This document shows, piece by piece, positions 1-8,756 of a stretch of 40,978 nucleotides of DNA. Under the pieces are notes generated by a model. It saw nothing but the letters and a program-made list of their open reading frames with translations. It made no database searches and was not told the origin of the DNA. The stretch's first letter is position 1. The number at the start of each line of letters is the position of its first letter. Where the stretch lies: contig JASHOO010000055.1 of NCBI GenBank assembly GCA_030041035.1, positions 1 to 40,978 on the forward strand. The letters run 5' to 3'. The position numbers and the translations under genes were made by a program. The DNA comes from Bryobacteraceae bacterium (GTDB lineage Bacteria > Acidobacteriota > Terriglobia > Bryobacterales > Bryobacteraceae).

Positions 1-288
1 GAGCTGCTGGCGGTCGGGGGAATCGACGCGGTGATGGTCGGCCCTGCCGACCTTTCCATTTCGCTCGGCGTTCCGGGCGACTTTCAGCATCCCAAAATGG
101 TGGAGGCTATGGAGAAAGTGCGCGACAGCTGCGTCAAGCGGAGCATTGCACCGGGCACCCAAACGCGCAACACAGCCCTGGCGAAATTCTGGAAAGAACG
201 CGGCATGATTTTCTTGGGTTGCAGCAGTGACACCGCCATGCTTTATGAGCGGGCGGTGGAGCTGATCTCGCAGATCGGAGGCCATTAG
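1..288 (+). CDS. HpcH/HpaI-family aldolase, C-terminal part (5' end outside window)
   Basis: The reading frame is open from base 1 to the TAG at 286-288, so only about the last 95 residues are present. They include GGIDAVMVGPADLSISLGV, the glycine-rich segment near the C-terminal end of the HpcH/HpaI (2-keto-3-deoxy sugar acid or 4-hydroxy-2-oxoacid) aldolase barrel, where VGPxDLxxSLG is characteristic. Family members are class II, metal-dependent aldolases that split 2-oxo-3-deoxy acids to pyruvate plus an aldehyde. The metal and arginine ligands lie upstream of the window, so substrate cannot be judged. The next gene starts 1 nt after the stop, so the two are probably co-transcribed. Confidence 0.85.
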   Translation, partial: ELLAVGGIDAVMVGPADLSISLGVPGDFQHPKMVEAMEKVRDSCVKRSIAPGTQTRNTALAKFWKERGMIFLGCSSDTAMLYERAVELISQIGGH

Positions 289-289
289 G

Positions 290-994
290 GTGACGACGCA
301 GTCGCCCCAACAGCCCCGTCGAGAGAGTCTGTTGGGCCAAGGCGCCCTGCCCTACACAGCGCCATTTGGCATTTTTCTGGTTTTCCTGGCCGCGCGCTCA
401 TGGCTGCCGTTTCCCGCCGAGTGGGTCCAGGCGTTCCAGTTCGGGATCGTCTTGCTGGTGCTGATCACGCTTTCGCGCCATGCGATGCGCGGGCGAATGG
501 CCCATCCGGTGGGCAGCGTTGTGCTGGGCGTGGCGGTATTTTGCATTTGGGTCGGGCCGGATCTGCTGTGGCCTGCATACCGCCACAACTGGCTTTTCGA
601 AAACCGCCTCGTGGGGGCTGCCGCGAGCTCGCTCGCTCCGCGCCTCAGGACCAACGTGATGTTCCTGGTTTTTCGCGTGCTGGTCAGCGTGATCAACGTG
701 CCGGCTCTGGAAGAATTGTTCTGGCGCGGGTGGATGATGCGCTGGCTGATCTCTACTAATTTTCGCGAGGTGCCGCTGGGCTCGTACACGGCGCGGTCGT
801 TCTGGCTCGTCGCGATTCTCTTCGCCACCGAGCACGGGCCGTTCTGGGATGTGGGGCTCATCGCTGGAATTCTTTATAACTGGTGGATGGTCCGCACGCG
901 CAGTCTAAGCGATTGCATGACAGCTCATGCGGTGACCAATGCGTGCCTGGCCTGGTACGTTCTGACACGCAACCAGTGGCAGTATTGGCTATAA
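290..994 (+). CDS. CPBP (CAAX/bacteriocin-processing) family intramembrane protease
   Basis: This is a 234-aa polytopic membrane protein. It carries the three CPBP (Abi/CAAX protease) motifs: EELFWRGW with the Glu pair at 141-142 and Arg146, then ATEHGPFW with Glu181-His182, then TAHAVTN with His213 and Asn217. These form the glutamate-type active site of the Rce1-like intramembrane proteases. The start is GTG at 290, 1 nt after the aldolase stop, with GGAG at about 277-280 as ribosome site. The layout resembles the subgroup called CAAX prenyl protease-related that occurs in exosortase/PEP-CTERM bacteria; no exosortase is visible here. The substrate is unknown. Confidence 0.85.
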   Translation: MTTQSPQQPRRESLLGQGALPYTAPFGIFLVFLAARSWLPFPAEWVQAFQFGIVLLVLITLSRHAMRGRMAHPVGSVVLGVAVFCIWVGPDLLWPAYRHNWLFENRLVGAAASSLAPRLRTNVMFLVFRVLVSVINVPALEELFWRGWMMRWLISTNFREVPLGSYTARSFWLVAILFATEHGPFWDVGLIAGILYNWWMVRTRSLSDCMTAHAVTNACLAWYVLTRNQWQYWL

Positions 995-1060
995 GCAATA
1001 GATTTTTGGGTACCGTGAAGCATCGCCCAGACTAATTCGTCCGGAAACGCATCTCTGTAA

Positions 1061-1088
1061 TTGACAGGCCATTTCCTTCTCCTGTCAA
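1061..1088. repeat. 8-bp perfect inverted repeat (TTGACAGG/CCTGTCAA)
   Basis: TTGACAGG at 1061-1068 and CCTGTCAA at 1081-1088 are exact reverse complements around a 12-nt loop. There is no following T-run, so it does not look like an intrinsic terminator. It could be an operator or an mRNA hairpin between the protease and permease genes. TTGACA alone is a consensus -35, but no -10 stands 16-18 nt downstream. Confidence 0.45.
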
Positions 1089-1176
1089 CGACCGGACTTC
1101 GGACCGCGGCGGTGTCGGGACCCCGCGGTCTTCCGGCCTTCCCTCCCGCGACCATGAGCTATCATAAAGCACATTC

Positions 1177-1230
1177 ATGAATCGCACGGACCTGCTCAAG
1201 CCGGGCGTGCCGCCGGCGGAGCGCATCTGA
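1177..1230 (+). other. 17-codon ORF before the permease: displaced N-terminus or leader peptide
   Basis: ATG at 1177 opens MNRTDLLKPGVPPAERI and stops at TGA 1228-1230. In the next frame, without interruption from 1158, the permease reads LTGTPAPTALRRDLGLRDLV into the assigned GTG at 1284. RDLGLRDLVLFNIA is normal N-terminal sequence for an APC permease and should be translated. The simplest reading is that 1177 is the real start and one indel around 1200-1230 separates it from the body. A regulatory leader peptide is the alternative. Confidence 0.45.
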
Positions 1231-1283
1231 CGGGCACACCGGCTCCCACGGCGCTGCGGCGTGACCTGGGGCTGCGGGATCTC

Positions 1284-2543
1284 GTGCTGTTCAACATCGC
1301 GGCGGTTGTAGGGATTCGCTGGCTGGCCGCGGCTGCGCACACCGGACCGGGGTCCGTCACACTCTGGCTGCTGGCTGCCGGCCTGTTCTTCGTTCCTTCG
1401 GCACTCACCGTGTCCGCGCTCTCGCGCCGCTTTCCGCAGGAAGGCGGAATTTACGTCTGGACGCGCCAGGCGTTCGGAGACTGGCACGGATTCCTGTGCG
1501 GTTGGTGCTACTGGGTAAGCAACCTATTCTACTTTCCCGGTCTGCTGCTGGCCGGCGTCGGCATGGCGGCAAGCGCACTCGGCTTTGCTGAAAATCGGAT
1601 CGCGATCGTCGCGATTTCGCTCGTGGTGCTCTGGATCGCCTCCATCACCAACATCTACGGGCTGGGCATCGGCAAGTGGACGGGCAATATCGGCGCGCTT
1701 TCCACCTGCCTCACAGGCGTACTGTTGATCGCGCTGGGCGCCATCGTGTGGCGCCACAGCGGCTCAGCCACGCCCATGCGCATCCTACCCGAATGGAACC
1801 TCGACCGGCTCAACTTCTGGTCGCAGATCGCGTTCGCGTTCGGTGGGCTCGAACTGGCCGCGATTATGGGCGGCGAAATCCGCAATCCGCAAAAGACCAT
1901 CCCCCGTGCGGCATGGATGGCAGGCCTCGCCATCGCCGCATTCTACATCGCCGGCACGGTGGCGATCCTGGTGCTGCTGCCACCCTACCGCGTGAGCATT
2001 GTCACCGGAATTGTGCAGGCGGCGGATGTGGCCGGCACAAGGCTGGGAATTCAGTGGCCGCCCGCTGCCATCGCGGCAGCAGTCTGCGTGGGTGTGACGG
2101 GACAGCTCGCGGTGTGGATCGCCGGAACCGCGCGCCTGCCTTTCGTCATCGGCATTGATCATTACCTGCCGCCGGTTTTCACCCGGTTGCACCCGCGTTG
2201 GGGGACGCCGCACCTTTCGATTCTGATCTTGACCGGGGCCTGCACGGTATTCGTCATCCTGATGCAGGCGGGCGAGAACCTGCGCATCGGCTACCAGTTG
2301 CTGGTGGACATGACGGTGATCCTGTACTTCGTTCCGTTCCTCTATTTGTTCGGTGCCGCCTGGAGATGCGGCGAACGGCTGAGTGCCGCAGCCGGGCTGC
2401 TGGTAACGCTGCTGGCCCTGGCACTCTCGTTCGCGCCGCCGCCGGACGTTTCTTCGATTCTGGTGTTTGAAGGGAAACTGGCTGGTGGGTTTGTGGTGCT
2501 GGCAATTGGGGCGAGGCTTTGTTTTCAGAGATATAGGTCTTAG
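1284..2543 (+). CDS. APC-superfamily amino acid/polyamine permease (5' end uncertain)
   Basis: The 419-residue frame has about 12 hydrophobic segments. It shows APC hallmarks: a first helix with AAVVGIRWLAAAAHTGPGS, then FPQEGGIYVWTRQAFGDWHGF, and the helix 6 area FAFGGLELAAIMGGEIRNPQ, matching the F(A)FxGxE…xExxNP pattern. It should exchange or import amino acids or related amines with protons. The assigned GTG at 1284 cuts off conserved residues that are readable in frame back to about 1227. The true start may be a non-ATG codon or the frame-shifted ATG at 1177. The next promoter begins directly after its TAG stop. Confidence 0.85.
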   Translation: MLFNIAAVVGIRWLAAAAHTGPGSVTLWLLAAGLFFVPSALTVSALSRRFPQEGGIYVWTRQAFGDWHGFLCGWCYWVSNLFYFPGLLLAGVGMAASALGFAENRIAIVAISLVVLWIASITNIYGLGIGKWTGNIGALSTCLTGVLLIALGAIVWRHSGSATPMRILPEWNLDRLNFWSQIAFAFGGLELAAIMGGEIRNPQKTIPRAAWMAGLAIAAFYIAGTVAILVLLPPYRVSIVTGIVQAADVAGTRLGIQWPPAAIAAAVCVGVTGQLAVWIAGTARLPFVIGIDHYLPPVFTRLHPRWGTPHLSILILTGACTVFVILMQAGENLRIGYQLLVDMTVILYFVPFLYLFGAAWRCGERLSAAAGLLVTLLALALSFAPPPDVSSILVFEGKLAGGFVVLAIGARLCFQRYRS

Positions 2544-2551
2544 TTGCATTA

Positions 2552-2609
2552 ATGCATTTTTATGCATGATAATTTGTTGACATGCATGCATTTCTGGGGC
2601 ATAATGCAT
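2552..2609. repeat. Cluster of five ATGCAT palindromes, probable operator
   Basis: ATGCAT occurs at 2552-2557, 2562-2567, 2582-2587, 2586-2591 (overlapping) and 2604-2609, with a TTGCAT half-match at 2545-2550. Five copies of a 6-bp palindrome in 58 bp of GC-rich DNA is far above chance. They straddle the -35, spacer and -10 of the promoter at 2577-2605. That is the layout of an autoregulated operator bound by a dimeric repressor, as in toxin-antitoxin operons. Which protein binds is inference. Confidence 0.7.
2577..2605 (+). promoter_or_regulatory. Near-consensus sigma-70 promoter of the PIN unit
   Basis: TTGACA (2577-2582), a 17-nt spacer and CATAAT (2600-2605) make an 11/12 match to the housekeeping promoter consensus. 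Transcription would begin near 2612, about 19 nt before the ATG at 2631. It has the best promoter match I found in the window, and it is overlaid by the ATGCAT cluster, suggesting a strong, repressed promoter. Confidence 0.75.
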
Positions 2610-2630
2610 TGCAGAGGGCCTGGAGTCAAA

Positions 2631-3068
2631 ATGTCGAACGCGAATCCGGAGATCCTTTCGGAATCTGACAAGGTGCGGCACTACGTTGAGGTTCATTACC
2701 TGGAGCCCGCCAGGAAACGCGGCGACCGCGCTGTTACGGTTGTGGCTGGGGATATTCACCGTGCTCTTGGCCTGGTCAATCGTGTTCCGCTGGTGTGTAG
2801 TTCACTCAAGTTACGGCGTTTTCACGAAGCCAACCACGTGGTTTTGAGCGATGTGAGTGGGCCACGGTCCAAGCTCAGTACGACCGCACGCTTCACGTTC
2901 ACCTTCGTTCCAGGAGATGCTCGCCAGACTGAGAAACCAAGAAATCCATTCTGGGATCTCCGGGGGATTGCGAAAGGCCTGTTTGAGAAGCCCGGAGACT
3001 GGGAAGCCTCCATTAGAAAAGATCGCGAGGAGATGACTGAAGCCTGCGACAAGCTGTGGCGCCGGTGA
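2631..3068 (+). CDS. Conserved protein of unknown function upstream of PIN toxin (candidate antitoxin)
   Basis: This 145-aa soluble protein has no signal peptide. I chose the ATG at 2631, which has GGAG at 2622-2625; the earlier in-frame start at 2562 lies upstream of the promoter. The core is GDIHRALGLVNRVPLVCSSL (residues 40-59), followed by a GPRSKLSTTARFTFTF strand-like segment (78-92) and a charged, helical C-terminus. From memory, a GDIHxxLGLxNRxPxVCSxL block recurs in small uncharacterised bacterial proteins, sometimes near restriction genes; I cannot name the family. It overlaps the PIN gene by 4 nt (GTGA), so the two are translated together, which suggests antitoxin or partner. It resembles no VapB fold I recognise (no AbrB, MetJ/CopG or Phd signature). 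Confidence 0.65.
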   Translation: MSNANPEILSESDKVRHYVEVHYLEPARKRGDRAVTVVAGDIHRALGLVNRVPLVCSSLKLRRFHEANHVVLSDVSGPRSKLSTTARFTFTFVPGDARQTEKPRNPFWDLRGIAKGLFEKPGDWEASIRKDREEMTEACDKLWRR

Positions 3069-3490
3069 GCCGGATTTACTGGGACAGCATGCTCTTCGTG
3101 TATTGGTTCGAGGAGCACCCTGCCTACATAGAGCGAATGCAGCATATTCTCACCCGAATGGAGCTGCGAAACGATACGCTCTGCACCAGCTCTTTTGCAG
3201 TGGGCGAGGTGTTAGTCGGTCCTTATAAGAGGGGAGCGCCTGACGCGGCCGGCCGTATTCGAGAGACGCTCCGCCCTCCGTTTGCCGAAGTGCTTCCCTT
3301 CACCAACGATGCCGCGGATCACTACGCGCGGATTCGGGCCGAGCTGGATGTTTCGTCTAGTGACGCAATTCACTTAGCGTGTGCGGCGCATGCCGGAGTC
3401 GACCTTTTCCTAACGAATGACCGGAAATTGGTGGGCAAGATCGTTCCCGGCATTCAATTCATCGCGGGACTCGACTCCGACATCCTTTAG
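3065..3490 (+). CDS. PIN-domain ribonuclease, VapC-like
   Basis: The product is about 141 aa, the usual VapC size. Acidic PIN residues are in place, numbered from GTG 3065: Asp7 in RIYWDSM, Glu48 in AVGEVLVG, Asp100 in SSSDAIHLACA and Asp119 in LFLTNDRKL. These bind Mg2+ or Mn2+ for single-strand RNA cleavage. GTG at 3065 gives the GTGA overlap with the upstream stop and a canonical start, MSRIYWD; GTG at 3056 is a possible alternative. VapC toxins usually cut tRNA or rRNA and are held inactive by the protein encoded just upstream. A truncated relative lies at 18584-18835. Confidence 0.85.
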   Translation: MSRIYWDSMLFVYWFEEHPAYIERMQHILTRMELRNDTLCTSSFAVGEVLVGPYKRGAPDAAGRIRETLRPPFAEVLPFTNDAADHYARIRAELDVSSSDAIHLACAAHAGVDLFLTNDRKLVGKIVPGIQFIAGLDSDIL

Positions 3491-3532
3491 CCCGAATGTT
3501 AAAGTGATAGAAGACTCCGCAGTTCCGCTTCA

Positions 3533-5479
<1,947 letters not shown>

Positions 5480-5505
5480 AAAATCGTTTTGGCTTGGGGA
5501 GCGCG

Positions 5506-5733
5506 CTATTCCTGCGCCGGCATCTGTTGTTCGATGTCGTGCCACGCGCTGATCTTGAGCCGGCGGCAGACCCAGCAAAGCTGCTCAGAAGCGCCCTCTG
5601 TGACTTCGGCGCCACACACCGTGCACTTCAGGACGCTCTTGGCCTTGTCGGGGGAAATCGACCGTTTGGCCTGCTCCAGAATCTCAGGCGCAACGATTGG
5701 TTCGACTGGCTTGATTGCCGGCTTACGTCTCAT
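5506..5733 (-). CDS. Small zinc-ribbon protein, 75 aa
   Basis: Four cysteines in two CxxC knuckles (Cys37/40 in KCTVC and Cys53/56 in LCWVC) make a likely structural zinc site. The N-terminus is basic and proline-rich. No enzyme domain is present. The ATG at 5733 has an AGGAT-like site about 6-11 nt upstream. It lies on the same strand as, and 66 nt downstream of, another tiny zinc-ribbon gene, and converges on the ABC-F gene. Function is unknown; such proteins often bind nucleic acid or act as regulatory subunits. Confidence 0.65.
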   Translation of the reverse strand: MRRKPAIKPVEPIVAPEILEQAKRSISPDKAKSVLKCTVCGAEVTEGASEQLCWVCRRLKISAWHDIEQQMPAQE

Positions 5734-5774
5734 AAAACATCCTACTATCGCAGAAAAATGCGCCAGTTACAATA

Positions 5775-5796
5775 CGGTACTTACCTGCAAGTACCG
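5775..5796. repeat. 8-bp inverted repeat between the two zinc-ribbon genes
   Basis: CGGTACTT (5775-5782) and AAGTACCG (5789-5796) are perfect reverse complements with a 6-nt loop. They lie 3 nt past the stop of the upstream zinc-ribbon gene. No T-run follows on the minus strand, so it is not a standard terminator. An operator for the 5506-5733 gene or an mRNA processing hairpin is possible. Confidence 0.5.
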
Positions 5797-5799
5797 CAA

Positions 5800-5985
5800 T
5801 TACGCCGCTTCCAACACCTGGAGAACGGCCGCCACATCCAGCGTGGCCGAGCAACGCCCGCACTTCTGTCCAGGCACTACCCGCACGGTTTTACCGACTT
5901 GTTCCACGTCGGCATCCACGGTGTGGGTGCAGATCGGGCAATGAACCTGCCCTTTGAACCGTTGCCTCGTAATGGCTTTCACCAT
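5800..5985 (-). CDS. Small zinc-ribbon protein, 61 aa
   Basis: Cys16/Cys19 (HCPICT) and Cys42/Cys45 (KCGRCS) give a CxxC-CxxC zinc ribbon. The start is strongly supported: AGGAGG at 5994-5999 sits 8 nt before the ATG. Both knuckles and the short hydrophobic tail (VAAVLQVLEAA) suggest a compact single-domain protein. It is probably co-transcribed with the 75-aa zinc-ribbon gene. Function is not recognisable. Confidence 0.6.
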   Translation of the reverse strand: MVKAITRQRFKGQVHCPICTHTVDADVEQVGKTVRVVPGQKCGRCSATLDVAAVLQVLEAA

Positions 5986-6083
5986 TGCCTTCGCCTCCTC
6001 ACTTCACCAGACGCAAAGCTTATAGCAAAGGTTGTGCCAAGTTTCGTAATTTTTCTCAGCCCCCCTCAACTGCGGGTGCCGTT

Positions 6084-7322
6084 TTACACCGAGTAGGTCC
6101 GGCCGCGATGGGCCCCGATCAAAATCTGGAACAACCGGTGGCCGACCAACTCGTGGAGGCTCAACAACTCGCGGTGAGCCGCGGTTACCGCCTCGGCATC
6201 CCGCACATCCACCGGCTCGCCGCCCGCCTTCAGCGCGTCCGTAGCATCTTTGATGATCGGATCGGCCAAAACGTCGCCGGCCATTTCCCATAAAGTGATG
6301 AAACGGTCCACGGCTGTCGGAAAGCTGACGGCAAAAACACCACTGTTGCTGGTGGTGCGGGGAGGTTTGTAGTCCAGATTGAACGGGCCGTTATAGTTAT
6401 GGCTGCGCAGTAGGACCAGCACGTTCAGCCAGTCCAGAGGATTCACCAGGCCCACGGCGATGTCTACGTCGTGCTTGAGACGGTAACCGTCGTTAATGTC
6501 GAAATGCCATAACTTGCCGGCCAGAAGGGCCCGCGCCAGGGCAGCTCGCGGCGCGCCACCCCACATCAGCTCGTGCAGATACTCCGGGTTCAGGCCAACC
6601 ATTTCCGGGTGTGTGAGCACGCCGGAAAAAATGAACGCCAGCATGGCGTCGCTGGTGGGCAGCAGGATCTCCGCCTGCGGCTCGAAAGGCTTGGCTTCCA
6701 GGCAATGCTTCAAAGTGGGACGGTGCTTCTTCTTGGCGACGGCGATATCGTGCTCGCAGGCGGCGTTCAGCGCACCGGCGTACCATTTCAGCGTTTCGGT
6801 CTCCTCCACGGCGCCCTGGGTATAGTAGCCGAGCGACCCCGGCCAGTAGACGGCGAACTGCGCTCCCAGCTCGTGGCCGACCTCCACCGTGTTTTTGACC
6901 CGGAACGCCGCGTACTCGCGGACTTGAGGTGATTCGGCGGCTGGGCTGGCCGCCCAAACGGCGTGGAAAAACGTCTCCGTCGTCACCATGGAGCACTTGA
7001 GCCCGTGCTTCTTGAGGCTCTTACCGATGCGGTCCACAATCGACCCCTGCTCGTCCTTGCCCAAGGCCTCCGTTGGGATCACATCGGTGTCGTGGGTAGT
7101 CCAGTACCCGATGCCGATCTTGGCGTACTCGCGGATTACGTCTTCGAAGCCCACCGGCTGACGCGTAGGCGCATGAAACAGGGCCTGGCCCTGGTAGGCC
7201 GCGGCCCATTGCGGGCCGGATATGTAGTACTTTCGCCGGGTTTCGGGGCTGTAGGCGCCGCCGCAGGCCTTCATCAACCGGCTGACCAAAGCTTGCTGCT
7301 TGCTGCTGGGAACGGGCTTCAT
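6084..7322 (-). CDS. Xylose isomerase-family sugar isomerase (XylA-like, altered active-site loop)
   Basis: This 412-aa TIM-barrel protein aligns well with actinobacterial-type xylose isomerases, which interconvert aldose and ketose using two divalent metals. Recognisable blocks are WTTHDTDVIP (catalytic His and Asp), CLEAKPFEP (metal Glu and Lys), LNPEYLHELMWG (Glu, His), HFDIND, KHDVDI and DYKPPRT (metal Asp residues). All expected metal ligands are therefore present. The normally invariant WGGREG loop reads WPGSLG, and IEPKP reads LEAKP, so the substrate may not be xylose. GGAG stands just before ATG 7322. It follows the beta-propeller gene after 53 nt, probably in one transcript. Confidence 0.8.
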   Translation of the reverse strand: MKPVPSSKQQALVSRLMKACGGAYSPETRRKYYISGPQWAAAYQGQALFHAPTRQPVGFEDVIREYAKIGIGYWTTHDTDVIPTEALGKDEQGSIVDRIGKSLKKHGLKCSMVTTETFFHAVWAASPAAESPQVREYAAFRVKNTVEVGHELGAQFAVYWPGSLGYYTQGAVEETETLKWYAGALNAACEHDIAVAKKKHRPTLKHCLEAKPFEPQAEILLPTSDAMLAFIFSGVLTHPEMVGLNPEYLHELMWGGAPRAALARALLAGKLWHFDINDGYRLKHDVDIAVGLVNPLDWLNVLVLLRSHNYNGPFNLDYKPPRTTSNSGVFAVSFPTAVDRFITLWEMAGDVLADPIIKDATDALKAGGEPVDVRDAEAVTAAHRELLSLHELVGHRLFQILIGAHRGRTYSV

Positions 7323-7375
7323 GGAATCTCCGCAGCAGACATCATATCAGCGCCGGTGCCGGGTGTAAGAGCTGT

Positions 7376-8389
7376 TCAATGCACCGGCACATTCACAACC
7401 AGCACCCGCTTGGGGCCTTTGCCGACCTTCAGCCGCGTCAGTTCGCGCCGCGTGCGAGTGTCGATAATCGAGCAGTCATTCGAATCGCTGTTACTCACCG
7501 CGCAGTATTTTCCATCCGGTGAAAAACTGATCCAGTTGGGGCATTTCCCGACGTGAATCATGGGCGAGGTCTTCTTGCTGCTCAGTTCATAGACGTAAAC
7601 TCCACTATCGGCAAGGCTGGTGATCCAGAGCTCGCGGCCATCCGGAGTGAGCGCCAGGCCATGCGTGGGAGTGTTCACCTCCAAGGGACAATCCAGCGGC
7701 GGCGCCGGCGGCAGTTCCACTTTTTCAATCACCTTACGGGAGGCAATGTCGGCGATGACGAATCCGTGCAGATTGGTCAGCGCGGTATAGAGCCACTTTT
7801 CGTCCGGCGAGACCGAATAGGGCCGTGGAATGCCGCCGACCGGTATTTTCGCCGAGTACTCCATCGTCTTTAAATCAATCCTGTCGATTTCATCGCCCCC
7901 CATGGAAGACACGTACATGTCGTGGTTGTTTCCGGCGTTGAAGCAGTTGTGCGGTTCCTTGACGGGAAGCACCTTGACGACTTTCTTCAGCTCGGTATCG
8001 ACGATATCCACGGAGTTTCCGTCGCGGATGGGCACTCCCACATAGCGGCCGTCGGGAGTGGCGGCGCACTCGTTGGGTCTGCCCTTGACGGGGATGGTCT
8101 CGAGGATTTTTCCTGTAACCGGGTCGATGGTTTTGAGGTTTTTCTCTGCCTCAATTGTGGTGAAGAGCCTGCGGCCATCGGCGGGCGCGCACAGGCCGTG
8201 AGGTTCGTTGCCGACTTTAAAGGTATCGACCAGCTTCAGGGTAGCTAAATCGATGACCGAGATATCATTCCCCAGGCTGTTGTCGACGTAGAGGAGCATG
8301 CGGGAAGCGCTGTCGGTCGATGCCGCGTGGGCGGCGGCCGCCGCCAGTAGTGCTATCGCCACGCGGGTGGATAGAAAGAAAGGTCGCAT
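7376..8389 (-). CDS. Secreted YVTN/YncE-type beta-propeller protein
   Basis: From ATG 8389 the product is 337 aa, with a signal peptide (basic MRPFFLSTR, then an Ala/Leu core ending AHAAS). Repeated units of about 40 residues, such as DISVIDLATLKLVDTFKVG, SVDIVDTELKKVVKVLPV and DCSIIDTRTRRELTRLKVG, are the YVTN-type blades of a seven-bladed propeller. Such periplasmic proteins bind ligands or partner proteins; no catalytic residues can be assigned. An in-frame GTG at 8407 is a longer but less likely start, since the signal peptide begins naturally at 8389. It precedes the isomerase gene on the same strand. Confidence 0.82.
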   Translation of the reverse strand: MRPFFLSTRVAIALLAAAAAHAASTDSASRMLLYVDNSLGNDISVIDLATLKLVDTFKVGNEPHGLCAPADGRRLFTTIEAEKNLKTIDPVTGKILETIPVKGRPNECAATPDGRYVGVPIRDGNSVDIVDTELKKVVKVLPVKEPHNCFNAGNNHDMYVSSMGGDEIDRIDLKTMEYSAKIPVGGIPRPYSVSPDEKWLYTALTNLHGFVIADIASRKVIEKVELPPAPPLDCPLEVNTPTHGLALTPDGRELWITSLADSGVYVYELSSKKTSPMIHVGKCPNWISFSPDGKYCAVSNSDSNDCSIIDTRTRRELTRLKVGKGPKRVLVVNVPVH

Positions 8390-8452
8390 GTTTTGGCCAG
8401 TGTACACCAGTTGCGAAGCCGCAGCCGGGACGCTATGGAGGGTCTCCTCAAC

Positions 8453-8482
8453 TTGACGCGGTTCTCAGCGGCTCCCTACAAT
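8453..8482 (+). promoter_or_regulatory. Promoter of tatA
   Basis: TTGACG (8453-8458), an 18-nt spacer and TACAAT (8477-8482) form a good housekeeping promoter. Transcription would start near 8489, just before the AGGAGG at 8493-8498 and ATG 8503, leaving a very short leader. Confidence 0.65.
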
Positions 8483-8502
8483 GAACTTGAGAAGGAGGCC
8501 GT

Positions 8503-8700
8503 ATGCGTTCCATTGGCTTTCCTGAACTGGTCGTCATTCTCGTGGTGTTCATGCTGCTTTTTGGCGGCAAGAAAATTCCCGAGATGGCGAAGGGTTTGGG
8601 CGAAGGCATCCGCAACTTCAAGACTGCCCTGAAAGACGAAGAGCAGAAGGGCGATAAACCGGCTGGAGAAGAGAAGGTCGGAGAAAAGAAGTCGGCGTAG
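8503..8700 (+). CDS. tatA: Twin-arginine translocase subunit TatA/TatE
   Basis: This 65-aa protein has the TatA plan: a short periplasmic N-terminus, one membrane helix ([19 protein letters not shown]), then an amphipathic helix ([19 protein letters not shown]) and a charged Lys/Glu tail. [17 protein letters not shown] is the signature. TatA oligomers form the protein-conducting part of the Tat pathway. AGGAGG lies 4 nt upstream of ATG 8503. There is no tatB or tatC nearby, so those genes must be elsewhere. A Tat substrate candidate is the oxidoreductase at 13263-14636. Confidence 0.93.
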   Translation: MRSIGFPELVVILVVFMLLFGGKKIPEMAKGLGEGIRNFKTALKDEEQKGDKPAGEEKVGEKKSA

Positions 8701-8756
8701 GACTTCGATAAGCTGCCCGCACGTGGGGCGGATTCCTCTCGGCTTCAGAAGATCAA

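Larger units (their letters stand above)
995..1283 (+). other. 289-nt intergenic stretch with hairpin and palindromes
   Basis: No gene was found between the CPBP protease and the start assigned to the permease. The stretch contains a perfect 8-bp hairpin (1061-1088), paired CCGCGG palindromes near 1100-1130, and an ATG at 1177 opening a 17-codon frame that is +1 shifted from the permease. Permease-like protein sequence is readable in the 1227-1283 part, so the real permease gene probably begins in here. Confidence 0.6.

Noticed and set aside
2562-2630. Longer start at 2562 for the PIN-partner gene
   Set aside because: This region holds the -35 and -10 of the promoter, and ATG 2631 has a good ribosome site. 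The extra residues derive from the ATGCAT repeats.
1785-2759. Minus-strand 324-codon frame
   Set aside because: It is antisense to the APC permease and crosses the PIN promoter, has no domain, and is Arg/Gln/His-rich like other shadow frames.
5480-5505. Terminator after the ABC-F gene
   Set aside because: The 26-nt gap has no stem followed by a T-run.
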